From contig NZ_JAENGP010000012.1 in the NCBI RefSeq assembly GCF_016595155.1, forward strand, positions 1-64,000: a stretch of DNA of 64,000 nucleotides. Direction: 5' to 3'. The position numbers and the translations under genes are program-made. Positions 9,141 to 16,780 of this stretch are shown piece after piece (positions within the stretch are counted from its first letter, which is position 1; each line of letters begins with the position of its first letter). The notes under the pieces were generated by a model that saw nothing but the letters and a program-made list of their open reading frames with translations, had not been told where the DNA came from and made no database searches. This DNA is from Advenella mandrilli. Lineage in GTDB: Bacteria; Pseudomonadota; Gammaproteobacteria; Burkholderiales; Burkholderiaceae_B.

Positions 9141-10148
9141 ATGACTATGTTTAGCTCGCGTAGGAATTTTCTAGCCGCAGCCACAAGCGTTGCGGGAGCT
9201 TCCGCGTTTGGGTTGGGTTCTACCATTGCTTTTGCGCAGGACAAAAAGTGGCCAGCCAAGATGATTCGAATCATTGTTCCATTTCCGGCGGGATCCATTA
9301 CCGATGCGATGGCTCGCCTGCTTGCCGATAATCTTTCCAAGTCTCTGGGGCAGTCGGTGATTGTGGAAAACAAAGGTGGCGCCAATGGTTCCATTGGTGC
9401 AACTTCAGTTGCTCGTTCGGCACCAGACGGTTATACCCTGTTGGCTACCAACAGCAGCAGCATTACCGGTAATCCCTTAATTTACAAAAATTCGCCGTAC
9501 AAATCGACGGATTTTGCCCCGATCTCGCTGGTGCTGGATGCACCGTTCATCCTGAATGTAAATCCTGAGTGGGCAGAGAAGCATTCCATCAACTCGGTGA
9601 AGGACTTGGTTGCATTTGCCAAGAGCCATCCTTCTGAGCTTAGTTACGGGTCTGGCGGTGTAGGGAATCTCGCGCACTTGGCGTATGTTATGTTGAGCAA
9701 TGACGGGGAGTTCAAGGCCTCGCATGTCCCGTACAAGGCAGCATCGCAGGCGAGTATGGCAGTAATGTCAGGCGAGGTGAATACTTCGTTCGACACGTTG
9801 GCCAGCGTTCCGCAAATTCGCTCTGGAAAGCTCAAGGCTCTTGCGGTAACTCCGAAGGAACGGATTCCCCAGATGCCCGATGTTCCTACGATGGCTGAAG
9901 CGGGCTTTCCGGATATTGATATGACGTTTTGGTTGGGTCTGTTGGCACCTGCCGGAACCCCACCGGACATCATTGAAAAGTTGTACGAGTACTCCAAGCA
10001 GGCTATGTCTGTGCCGGCAGCGAATACGTTACTGAGTGCGCAAGGAACCATTGTCATGACGAATCCGAAGGATTTCGCCGCGCGTATTGCGAGCGAGACC
10101 AAGCAGTTGGCTGAAGTCATCAAGAGAGAGAACATTATTCTCGATTAA
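9141..10148 (+). CDS. Bug-family substrate-binding protein with a Tat-type signal
   Basis: The 335-residue protein begins with SRRNFLAAATSVAG, a twin-arginine motif (S-R-R-x-F-L), followed by a hydrophobic run and a likely cleavage after AFA. The mature region has the Bug motifs IRIIVPFPAGSITDAMARLL, SVARSAPDGYTLL and SHVPYKAASQASMAVMSGEV. Tat export would mean folding, perhaps with ligand, before transport. The gene lies 48 bases after the CoA-transferase with GGAG before the ATG, so it is probably the last gene of this catabolic operon. A second receptor in one operon suggests two related substrates or a sensing role. Confidence 0.92.
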   Translation: MTMFSSRRNFLAAATSVAGASAFGLGSTIAFAQDKKWPAKMIRIIVPFPAGSITDAMARLLADNLSKSLGQSVIVENKGGANGSIGATSVARSAPDGYTLLATNSSSITGNPLIYKNSPYKSTDFAPISLVLDAPFILNVNPEWAEKHSINSVKDLVAFAKSHPSELSYGSGGVGNLAHLAYVMLSNDGEFKASHVPYKAASQASMAVMSGEVNTSFDTLASVPQIRSGKLKALAVTPKERIPQMPDVPTMAEAGFPDIDMTFWLGLLAPAGTPPDIIEKLYEYSKQAMSVPAANTLLSAQGTIVMTNPKDFAARIASETKQLAEVIKRENIILD

Positions 10149-10180
10149 TGTGCGCTAATCTCAATCTGACTTAACAAACT

Positions 10181-10431
10181 GAAAACCAGATTCGGCCCGT
10201 AGCCTTAGGTCGCAAAAATTGGTTATTTGCTGGTTCGCAGCGCGCCGGTCGGCGTGCTGCCTCCGCCATGAGCCTCATCCAATCGGCAAAGATGAATGGG
10301 CATGATCCGTATGCCTATCTGAAGGACGTACTCACCCGTCTGCCGACACATCCGAATAACCGGATTGACGAGCTGCTACCGCACAATTGGGCGCCTGCAA
10401 ACTAGCGCTTGAAATGATATTGGCCGCTTAC
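10181..10431 (+). mobile_element. IS66-family remnant: 3' end of tnpC and the right terminus
   Basis: Codons 10181-10405 read NQIRPVALGRKNWLFAGS, then SLIQSAKMNGHDPYAYLKDV, then LPTHPNNRIDELLPHNW and stop. This is the conserved C-terminal tail of IS66 transposase (TnpC). About 25 bases later the sequence ...GGCCGCTTAC ends at 10431. Its complement starts GTAAGCGGCC, an IS66-type inverted repeat. Everything upstream in the transposase gene is missing, so the element is dead. With the IS66 end at 1-176 it frames the catabolic genes between them. Confidence 0.8.
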
Positions 10432-10598
10432 GCGGCCAAATCAATGTGGGATGCCCGAACGCTTACCAAACAAAAGCCCTTACAGCAAATGAGGCGAACT
10501 ACCTTATTGGCTTCAGGGACTTTGACGAGATTAGAAATAGATGCCTTAAGGCAGAAAAAGAAACATATCTCAGACTACTATCAAAAGAAGTTAAGTAA
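10431..10598 (+). pseudogene. orphan C-terminal coding fragment after the IS66 end (uncertain)
   Basis: From the IS66 terminus an open frame continues to TAA at 10596-10598. It reads protein-like in its last third (ANEANYLIGFRDFDEIRN, then a Lys/Glu-rich helix). It has no start codon of its own. It could be the tail of a gene split by the IS, or chance coding. I recognise no family. Confidence 0.25.
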
Positions 10599-10756
10599 AA
10601 CGCTTTTGAGAAAGTAATTTTTGCTGAATTTAATATGTACAGGTGTTCACAATACTAGTGTGTGCCAAAAAATGGCAAAAAGCCATACCATAGATTTTTA
10701 AAAAGTTTGTTATCCTTTTTTTGCCAACGATTCGTTGGTTTTTGAAAGGAAATAAA

Positions 10757-10912
10757 ATGAAAATCCACATAATTTCGCTGTTTATGTTCAGCTTAATTTT
10801 CATAGAACTATGGGGGCTTTTTAGCTCACCAAATCAGAAAAAACTCGGTATATCACTAATTATCATGGTAATTGGTATTTTTACACTTCCAATTTTAAAC
10901 TATAGCCTGTGA
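10757..10912 (+). CDS. small membrane protein (51 aa), unknown function
   Basis: ATG 10757 is preceded by AAGGA at a good distance. The product has two hydrophobic segments (about 4-21, IISLFMFSLIFIELWGLF, and 30-50, LGISLIIMVIGIFTLPIL) joined by a short polar loop, so it should be a two-helix inner-membrane protein. It stands alone between the IS66 remnant and the toxin-antitoxin pair. The 159 bases before it hold a small hairpin (10672-10686, ATGGC/GCCAT) and nothing else I can assign. Two-helix small proteins include type I toxins and defence effectors, but nothing here proves either role. Confidence 0.6.
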   Translation: MKIHIISLFMFSLIFIELWGLFSSPNQKKLGISLIIMVIGIFTLPILNYSL

Positions 10913-10927
10913 TGCACTAAAACTGCA

Positions 10928-11218
10928 TTAAACAACCTCATTCAGCTCACGCAACACTTCAGGGTGCCGGCCAGCGATCTTCAGTAGCGTTTGTGCAGCA
11001 CCACTGGGGTTGCGTCTACCTTGCTCCCATTCTTGCAGGGTACGCACGGAAACCCCCATCAGTTTAGCGAAAGAGTCCTGGGAGAAGCCGGCATTAATAC
11101 GGGTTTTTGCCATTTCGGTTACATTGACCTTGCTTGCCCTTGCAAACTGCCGGTTTTTCATTTCTCGCACGGATTGAAGAAGCTCATCTTCAAACTGTTT
11201 CATTTCTTTATCATTCAT
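10928..11218 (-). CDS. antitoxin with XRE-type helix-turn-helix, HigA2/NadS-like
   Basis: The 96-residue protein has an N-terminal helical region and a helix-turn-helix at about 45-75 (FSQDSFAKLMGVSVRTLQEW), ending with PSGAAQTLLKIAGRHP. This layout is that of NadS/HigA2 antitoxins, which neutralise a RelE-fold toxin and repress their own promoter. The start overlaps the end of the toxin gene by four bases (ATGA), so translation is coupled, with toxin first as in higBA pairs. The palindrome at 11539-11555 is the probable operator. Confidence 0.88.
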   Translation of the reverse strand: MNDKEMKQFEDELLQSVREMKNRQFARASKVNVTEMAKTRINAGFSQDSFAKLMGVSVRTLQEWEQGRRNPSGAAQTLLKIAGRHPEVLRELNEVV

Positions 11219-11529
11219 TTTGACACCTCATTTTTCAGGTTAAGCAAAAACTCGGTAGAAAGATTATCGAATTTCGCTTTTGTATATGCTATCAGCAAGG
11301 ATATTTCACCGACAGAGAGCGTATTGAAATAGATGATTCGCACACCCCCTCGTTTACCAATACCTTGTTTGCCCCAGCGTACCTTACGCAAACCACCTGA
11401 ACCTGGTATGACATCGCCCGCTTCGGGGTTACAGGCAATCCACTTGATAAACTCATGCCGCTCATCATCGGACCATATGTCAGCTATTGTTTTTATAAAT
11501 ATGGAAGTTTCGTAAACAGTGTAAATCAT
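11215..11529 (-). CDS. RelE/HigB2-type toxin
   Basis: I place the start at ATG 11529, giving 104 residues (MIYTVYETSIFIK...). A longer upstream reading covers the promoter and is unlikely. The protein carries VIPGSGGLRKVRWGKQGIGK followed by GGVRIIYF, the core of the HigB2/RelE-like cytotoxins that cut mRNA on the ribosome. It ends with LLIAYTKAKFDNLS, also typical. It is the first gene of the toxin-antitoxin pair. Confidence 0.87.
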   Translation of the reverse strand: MIYTVYETSIFIKTIADIWSDDERHEFIKWIACNPEAGDVIPGSGGLRKVRWGKQGIGKRGGVRIIYFNTLSVGEISLLIAYTKAKFDNLSTEFLLNLKNEVSK

Positions 11530-11535
11530 GGTTTT

Positions 11536-11564
11536 ATTATACGTCAATGACGTATGTTTTTCAA
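11536..11564 (-). promoter_or_regulatory. toxin-antitoxin promoter with an embedded operator; leaderless start
   Basis: On the minus strand TTGAAA (11564-11559) and TATAAT (11541-11536) are 17 bases apart, a near-perfect sigma-70 promoter. Between and over them lies ATACGTCA-A-TGACGTAT (11539-11555), a perfect 8-bp inverted repeat around one base, well placed for repression by the antitoxin. The predicted first transcribed base is 11529, the A of the toxin ATG, and no Shine-Dalgarno is present. The mRNA would therefore be leaderless or nearly so. Confidence 0.75.
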
Positions 11565-11709
11565 TTTTTTTAAGAGAACTCACCTGAAGGCCTGTCAACG
11601 GCACAACGCTTGCACATTGAGTATCTTTTCGCAAGCTCTAAAAATACGAGAATTTTACAATAAACCCACTCACACAAAACTTCGGGGCTTGCCTGGGCCT
11701 GACAGGTTC

Positions 11710-12345
11710 TCAAATGCCGAGGTCACTGCTTTCCCCTATAATCCAGATTTTTGGCTGTTCCAGTATTCGTGTTAAGAAAGACTCTTGATCTTGAAGGCGT
11801 TTATGGAATTCTTCCTTACTTAGAATAGTAGGGTTTATCGGGCGCCCAAGCAACTGGCTGGTTTCTTCCAATAAAGAAAAAAGTGTGCCGTAGCTGATTT
11901 CGTTGCTGATTAGCATTAAGTCAATATCACTGTTGGCGGTATCAGTTTTTTTGGCAACAGAACCATAAACAAAGGCAGCGATTATTTGAGCAGCCAAGGG
12001 TTGAAGGGCATTACGAAGTGGGTCAGCCAAGCCAATGGTTTTTTGAACGATTGAACATAGTTCTTCAAAGATGGGGGAGTCATGGTTCGCTTGGTAGTGT
12101 TTTTGATTGCCAACCATTTTTACCGTAATCAGGCCACTATTTGCCAATGAGGCTAATTCTCGTTGAACGGCACCTGAACCGCTGGAAGCCAAATTGATTA
12201 ATTCGTTAGAGTAAAAGCTACGATTGGGTTGACCAAATAAAACCCCCAGTACCCTTTGTTTGGTACCGGAGAATAGATCGTCGGAAAAGCTCGTATGCGA
12301 TGATTGTGAATTAATTTTCAAACCCATATTGGGTATGATTGGCAA
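11710..12345 (-). CDS. winged-helix / MNT-type nucleotidyltransferase protein
   Basis: The 211-residue protein joins a winged-helix domain (about 25-85; SNELINLASSGSGAVQRELA, a MarR/ArsR-like recognition helix) to a minimal nucleotidyltransferase domain (about 105-200). The latter has GSVAKKTDTANSDIDL, the G-S-x(n)-S-D-I-D signature of polymerase-beta-type transferases that AMPylate partners such as HEPN toxins. No HEPN gene is adjacent. ATG 12345 gives MPIIPNMG; ATG 12327 is an alternative start. The 180 bases between it and the toxin gene contain nothing I can assign. It may be a self-regulating transferase left from, or acting in, the island. Confidence 0.8.
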   Translation of the reverse strand: MPIIPNMGLKINSQSSHTSFSDDLFSGTKQRVLGVLFGQPNRSFYSNELINLASSGSGAVQRELASLANSGLITVKMVGNQKHYQANHDSPIFEELCSIVQKTIGLADPLRNALQPLAAQIIAAFVYGSVAKKTDTANSDIDLMLISNEISYGTLFSLLEETSQLLGRPINPTILSKEEFHKRLQDQESFLTRILEQPKIWIIGESSDLGI

Positions 12346-12470
12346 GAAGTAATTGTACGTTACGGCTTAAAGGGTAATACTTCGCCCATTGTAGTCTTGA
12401 ATTTCCTCGTAGAAAAACGACAATAGGTTCCAAACGTCCGTATATTATGAATTACATACTGCAGTAAAAA

Positions 12471-12521
12471 ACTATAGCAGTGTCTGAATTACTTGACCGC
12501 TATAGTCTTCATAGATAAGAT
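12471..12521 (+). promoter_or_regulatory. putative promoter and dyad upstream of the SLOG-patatin operon
   Basis: TTGACC (12493-12498) and TAAGAT (12516-12521) are 17 bases apart and point at the operon starting at 12668. The first box sits inside an inverted repeat, ACTATAGC (12471-12478) and GCTATAGT (12499-12506), which could be an operator. The leader would be about 140 bases. The remainder of the 12346-12667 spacer shows no other clear element. Confidence 0.45.
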
Positions 12522-12522
12522 T

Positions 12523-12636
12523 ATGAAAATTTATAATCTCCCATACTCCACCAGTACCAATGTGTATAGCCATACCAAGGAAAACCTAGGAGACTGGATT
12601 GAAGAAACCATTGAAATTCGAGGAAATTACTCGTAG
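12523..12636 (+). CDS. possible 37-aa peptide in the leader of the defence operon
   Basis: ATG 12523 opens a 37-codon frame ending at TAG 12634. The peptide is protein-like (KENLGDWIEETIEIRGNYS at its end), but the ribosome-binding site is poor. The predicted transcription start near 12528 would even lie just after the ATG. It could be a gene fragment or noise. Confidence 0.2.
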   Translation: MKIYNLPYSTSTNVYSHTKENLGDWIEETIEIRGNYS

Positions 12637-12667
12637 TACGACCACCTTAGTCAAGCAGGTTTAAAAT

Positions 12668-14287
12668 ATGATTACAAGACAACCTCTTGCAGGGGTGCGA
12701 GTTCACCTGTCAGGCTCTGCCCTCGATGGCCGACATGAAGAAATATGTGTCTTTGTAAAGACGCTTGCCTTGAGAATATTTAGCGAGGGGGGCTCAGTGA
12801 TTCATGGAAGTCACCCATCCTTGTCTAAACCATTAGAGGATGCTGCGAGAACATTTCTTCAAGCGGGAGGCGAGCTAGGTGCCTTAACGTTGGTTCGTGC
12901 TCAAAAATTTGCCGAAACAGATGAGCAAATCGCAGAAGTAGAAAATCAACGCCAGTTCGCAGCAGTGCAAATAGTGCCGGCAGAACCTGATGGGGGAAAC
13001 AATGGTGATTTAACCCCGATGCGAGATTGGATGGCCGAGCGATCGGATGCAGTTATCTGTGTTGGAGGTAAATGGTGGGACATAAACAAAGTGAAATCAG
13101 GAGTCCCCACTGAACTTGATGTGATGCTGGAACGCGGAAAGCCGGGGTTCATTGTTGGGGGGTTTGGGGGAGCAATAGCGGGTTATCTAAAGGATAACCC
13201 GAGCTTGCTCTCAAGATTGCAAAATGGATTATCTGAAAATGCGAACCGAGAAATTGCAAATGATACATCTGTTGAGCGCATTGTAGACGCCATAGTCAAT
13301 CAGCTAAAACTTCTACCGCTCGTGCTACGCAGTGTTTCGCGAGGAAGAAATTTCCGAATTCTTGCTCTTGATGGAGGGGGATTGCGAGGTACGTTCACTG
13401 CCGCCGTTTTGGCAAAATGGGATGACATGCTCAAAAGCGGTGGCGGAAACAATTTAATATCGCATTTTGATTTGGTGGCTGGCACATCGACAGGTGCGAT
13501 ACTCGCCATTGGACTCTCTCTTGGAATAGCTCCACGTGATATATTGGAATTCTATCAAACACAAGGGCCATTGATTTTTCCTAAAGATAGAAAACTTCGG
13601 CATTGGCTGAAATCCAAGCACGAGTCGTCCACCCTCCGAGATTTGCTATACAAAGTGTACGGTGACAGAAAAATAACGGAATCATCCTGCTGTAGGCTTG
13701 TTATTCCTACAGTAAGAGCAAAACATGGGCAAGCTGAAGCTATTGTCACAGCCCATAGTCCAGATAGGACAGCATTTCGCGATATTTCAGCAGTTGAAGC
13801 TGCTCTTGCATCTTCAGCTGCCCCTACATATTTTGATGAGTCCATATGGGATGGCCCAGTTGCACCTGAATCTTTTCTCGACGGAGGGGTTTGGGCGAAT
13901 AATCCAATTCTCCCCGCACTGGCAGAAGCCGTTCGTTATCTAAAGATACCACTAGATCGAATAGACGTATTAAGTGTCGGCACCATGAGTAGTGAAAGCG
14001 ATTTCACCGAGTCACTTGGGAAGGGCAAGGCTGGTTGGGCCCCCAATAGTGCTGATCTCTTCTTTGCTGCCCAAGAGCATGGGGCATTAGTGTTGGCCGA
14101 AGGATTTTTAGGCCCAACTCGCCATCTTCGGATTAATCAGCAAACTCCAGTTGAAATTAAGCTTGATGATGCGGAAGCTATTGAAGAAATGGCTGCGCGA
14201 GGGAATGAAATAGGCAAAGACTCTTTTGTTCACGTTCGTTCTAGATTCTTGGATGGGCTGTTGGCTCCAGAGTGGGAAAAATATTAG
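12668..14287 (+). CDS. SLOG-patatin fusion: nucleotide-sensing phospholipase effector
   Basis: The 539-residue protein has two parts. Residues 1-200 form a Rossmann-like SLOG/LOG-type domain (AVICVGGKWWD near 125-140, GVPTELDVMLERGKPGFIVG near 145-165, then GGFGGA). SLOG domains bind nucleotide signals, for example TIR-made cyclic ADP-ribose isomers in Thoeris ThsA. From about 228 a complete patatin domain follows: DGGGLRG (235-241) for the oxyanion hole, GTSTG with the nucleophile at Ser274, and FLDGG with the catalytic Asp405. Patatins hydrolyse membrane phospholipids, and CapV-type patatins do this in CBASS when a cyclic nucleotide binds. The neighbours are a TIR protein and a stand-alone SLOG protein in the same operon. 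I infer a membrane-damaging effector triggered by a TIR product. Classical ThsA has SIR2 first and SLOG last, so both the effector and the domain order differ. Confidence 0.85.
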   Translation: MITRQPLAGVRVHLSGSALDGRHEEICVFVKTLALRIFSEGGSVIHGSHPSLSKPLEDAARTFLQAGGELGALTLVRAQKFAETDEQIAEVENQRQFAAVQIVPAEPDGGNNGDLTPMRDWMAERSDAVICVGGKWWDINKVKSGVPTELDVMLERGKPGFIVGGFGGAIAGYLKDNPSLLSRLQNGLSENANREIANDTSVERIVDAIVNQLKLLPLVLRSVSRGRNFRILALDGGGLRGTFTAAVLAKWDDMLKSGGGNNLISHFDLVAGTSTGAILAIGLSLGIAPRDILEFYQTQGPLIFPKDRKLRHWLKSKHESSTLRDLLYKVYGDRKITESSCCRLVIPTVRAKHGQAEAIVTAHSPDRTAFRDISAVEAALASSAAPTYFDESIWDGPVAPESFLDGGVWANNPILPALAEAVRYLKIPLDRIDVLSVGTMSSESDFTESLGKGKAGWAPNSADLFFAAQEHGALVLAEGFLGPTRHLRINQQTPVEIKLDDAEAIEEMAARGNEIGKDSFVHVRSRFLDGLLAPEWEKY

Positions 14288-14360
14288 CTTCACGAACATG
14301 AAATACGGACGCTCATATCGTGAAATTTTTTAATCAGCTCATCGGATTTAAGAAAATAAG

Positions 14361-15509
14361 GTGAATATGTCTTTCTTATATCAACTTGCAATACTTGGAA
14401 AGCCAAGTCCCGCCCAAATTTCTGATCTTGAGAGTATCGTGGATCACGCCGTAAGCATGTTCAATCTTCGGCTTGGGCATGAAGTTGAATGGAATATCTG
14501 CCCCGAATCATTCGAGCCGCAGCAACAAAGATCAGCTGCCGCCGTTTTCTTCGGCGGTGAGAGCGCACCCCTTGCCAATATTACAAAGCTGTTAGAGCGA
14601 GGCATTCCGTTGCTTCCGGTGGCGTCGGATGTTGCTAGAGTCAATGTAGAAATCCCTGCAATGTTGCAGCCGCTCAACTGCCTACCGTATTCAGCAGGTG
14701 GCGCACAACGCGTTGCAACTGCATTGCTGGAATGCGCAGGATTATTGCCTCGGCAGCGTCGGGTATTCTTAAGTTATCGCCGAGGTGAAGCGCGGGAGGC
14801 AGCTTTGCAATTGTTTGACGCTCTTTCTGCAAGGCTTTTCGATGTATTCTTGGATACACACGGCATTCCTCCTGCGGAGGATTTCCAGACAATGCTGTGG
14901 CATCGTCTTTGCGATTCCGATGTTCTCTTGATGCTTGATACACCAGGATACTTTGAAAGTCGATGGACTAGCGCAGAGTTCGGGCGGGCTCTTGCAAAAG
15001 GCATCAGCGTTTTGCGGGTAGGCTGGCCAGACGCTACTCCTTCTACCCGTACGGCAACAGCTAGTCGAGCGGAGTTGTTACCCGAAGAAGTTGATCCGGC
15101 GACTGGACAAATCTCTGAAGAAGCTGTGGAACGCATCTGTCTGCAACTTGAGGAAGTGCGTAGCCAAAGCCATGCAGTTCGCTCGGTCAATCTCGTAAGT
15201 AATATAAGGAATGCGATCGAAACTATCGGTGGTCAGGTTATCGGCGTAGGGGCCAACAAGGCCGTTCATATCCAATTGCCTGATGGCCAAAACGTAGTCG
15301 TTTACCCGACGGTTGGCGTTCCTACATCGACAACGCTGCACGATGCGTCCAGCAATTCACCCGACCAATCAGTGGCGGTTGTTTACGATCACGTCGGTCT
15401 GCATCCTCGCTGGCTGGGACATTTGGATTGGTTAGGGCAACACATTCACTCCGCACGATGGGTCAAGGCCAGTGAGGCTGGTTGGCAGTTTGCGGATTGG
15501 GAGATCTAA
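14361..15509 (+). CDS. TIR-domain protein, probable NAD-consuming signal maker
   Basis: In this 382-residue protein the TIR domain covers about 133-232. It opens with RRVFLSYRRGEAREA and carries the conserved W-x-x-x-E as WTSAEFGRAL, with the likely catalytic glutamate at 206. Bacterial TIR enzymes cleave NAD+ and can make cyclic or variant ADP-ribose signals. Residues 1-130 form an alpha/beta region I cannot name (SAAAVFFGGESAP, then GIPLLPVASD). Residues 250-382 are also uncharacterised, with VHIQLPDGQNVVVYPTVG. The start at ATG 14361 or the GTG before it is uncertain by two codons. It lies between the SLOG-patatin and SLOG genes, with only two bases to the next ATG, so all three are one operon. 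Confidence 0.85.
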   Translation: MNMSFLYQLAILGKPSPAQISDLESIVDHAVSMFNLRLGHEVEWNICPESFEPQQQRSAAAVFFGGESAPLANITKLLERGIPLLPVASDVARVNVEIPAMLQPLNCLPYSAGGAQRVATALLECAGLLPRQRRVFLSYRRGEAREAALQLFDALSARLFDVFLDTHGIPPAEDFQTMLWHRLCDSDVLLMLDTPGYFESRWTSAEFGRALAKGISVLRVGWPDATPSTRTATASRAELLPEEVDPATGQISEEAVERICLQLEEVRSQSHAVRSVNLVSNIRNAIETIGGQVIGVGANKAVHIQLPDGQNVVVYPTVGVPTSTTLHDASSNSPDQSVAVVYDHVGLHPRWLGHLDWLGQHIHSARWVKASEAGWQFADWEI

Positions 15510-15511
15510 GC

Positions 15512-16090
15512 ATGAGCGCCATTTTTCTCTCCGCAAGCGTGCCGCTTGTTAGTCGAGGCACATATCACGAAACAGCCAACCCATTTCTCATTCAATGCGC
15601 AGTTCGGGAGCTGATCATGGCGGTTATTCGTCAGCACAAGATTGTGTGGGGCGGACATCCAGCTATTACGCCTATGATCTGGAGCATTTGCGAAGACTTG
15701 GGTGTGGATTACGCTCAATCCGTAGTGCTGTATCAGAGTAAATTTTTTCAGGATCGTTATCCAGAAGAAAACAAGCTCTTTAAAAATGTTGTCTTCACCG
15801 AAGCAGTACCTAATGATAGGGATGCAAGCTTGTTACTCATGCGCGAAAAAATGCTTTCTCGTGAGGACTTGGTTGCAGCTGTCTTTATTGGTGGCATGGA
15901 AGGGGTTGAAGTCGAGCATGAAATTTTTAGACGATTCCATCCGGCGTCTAAAGTGCTGCCGGTGCCCGCGCCAGGAGGTGCCGCCCTAAATCTCGCCAAG
16001 GAGCACAGTTATCTCCCTGATGAAAAACTTGCGGACGTGGACTTCGCGCGTCTTTTTCATCTTCATTTGACTGAAACTACAGGCGGCTAG
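15512..16090 (+). CDS. stand-alone SLOG-family protein
   Basis: ATG 15512 follows the TIR stop codon by two bases and gives 192 residues. The sequence AIFLSASVP at the start, IVWGGHPAITPMIWSI near 50, DLVAAVFIGGMEGVEVEHEI near 130 and VLPVPAPGGAAL near 155 fit a SLOG/LOG-type nucleotide-binding Rossmann fold: glycine-rich loop, then acidic residues after an FIGG strand. Similar SLOG proteins are known next to TIR genes in prokaryotic nucleotide-signalling loci. Its job could be a second sensor, a processing enzyme or a sink that tunes the signal. None of these is shown by the sequence. Confidence 0.7.
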   Translation: MSAIFLSASVPLVSRGTYHETANPFLIQCAVRELIMAVIRQHKIVWGGHPAITPMIWSICEDLGVDYAQSVVLYQSKFFQDRYPEENKLFKNVVFTEAVPNDRDASLLLMREKMLSREDLVAAVFIGGMEGVEVEHEIFRRFHPASKVLPVPAPGGAALNLAKEHSYLPDEKLADVDFARLFHLHLTETTGG

Positions 16091-16117
16091 CCACTCGCTA
16101 AAAGAAAAAGCGTTTCG

Positions 16118-16780
16118 TTAGAATAACGATCCAGTGCTCATGGGATGCGCATACAATTCAGAGATTTGCGCTTGAAACTGTGTCTGTCCACCATAGCTCG
16201 GATGCCTCACGCAGATGACGGGCACGTTATCTGTGATTCGATGGGCGGCTGCGGTAGCATCGTTGCCGATGGCAACGATGCGAGAGGGACGGAGCAGGAT
16301 AATAAGCTGCTGCAGCAGTTCTTCACCGGCTCGCCTTTCACGGGCATTGTGTTGCCGGTTGGTAAATGGGTCTCCTGATTCATGAGGATGAAGTGGGAAA
16401 ACATTCCATAGAAAGATGCGAGCATCAATGTGCTCCAACATTCCCCATATGACAGCAGCAGTTCTTTCGGCTACAGCACTGCCGATTGTCGGCAGCTCTG
16501 GGCCCAAATCCACATTCCAGCGCTTGGCATGTTGATGCATGTGAACATCGTCAGTCAGGGCTAGCCCGGTACGACGGCCTCCGCGATACCCTAAGTCTCG
16601 ACCAATCCAAATTGCATCGACAGGCTCCTCTGTAGCGCAATGCAATAGTGCGGAAAGTGCGGCGGCTCGGCGGCGCGGCGCATCTCGACGATCATGAACT
16701 TCACAGCGATCAGAATACGGATTGAAGCAATTCTCGAATTGCAGCGAAGAGACGGCTTTAACAAAAGGGTGAAGTTTCAT
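16118..16780 (-). CDS. uracil-DNA-glycosylase-fold protein
   Basis: The 220-residue protein has UDG-superfamily-like motifs: GRDLGYRGGRRTGLALTD near 60-78, LWNVFPLHPHE near 124-134 (the N-x-F-P element), and VRHPSYGG near 195-202 (the H-P-S minor-groove loop). UDG-like enzymes remove modified or wrong bases from DNA. Its start overlaps the MazG-like stop by four bases (ATGA), so it is the last gene of the TIR/Nmad2/MazG operon. It is convergent with the SLOG gene, whose stop is 27 bases away. With these partners I infer action on unusual bases, for example in phage DNA. A short dyad (16115-16129) covers its stop codon. Confidence 0.75.
   Translation of the reverse strand: MKLHPFVKAVSSLQFENCFNPYSDRCEVHDRRDAPRRRAAALSALLHCATEEPVDAIWIGRDLGYRGGRRTGLALTDDVHMHQHAKRWNVDLGPELPTIGSAVAERTAAVIWGMLEHIDARIFLWNVFPLHPHESGDPFTNRQHNARERRAGEELLQQLIILLRPSRIVAIGNDATAAAHRITDNVPVICVRHPSYGGQTQFQAQISELYAHPMSTGSLF

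Noticed and set aside
10928-11634. Longer toxin start at 11634
   Set aside because: The extra 35 codons would cover the promoter and operator dyad and show no similarity to the toxin family.
12668-16090. Classification as CBASS because of the patatin
   Set aside because: No CD-NTase (cGAS/DncV-like) gene is present. The only nucleotidyltransferase, at 11710, is of the minimal MNT type on the other strand. A TIR-SLOG mechanism fits better.
16115-16129. Short hairpin TCGTTA-GAA-TAACGA between the convergent defence operons
   Set aside because: It covers the stop codon of the glycosylase-fold gene, has only six base pairs and no T-run, so I do not list it as a terminator.
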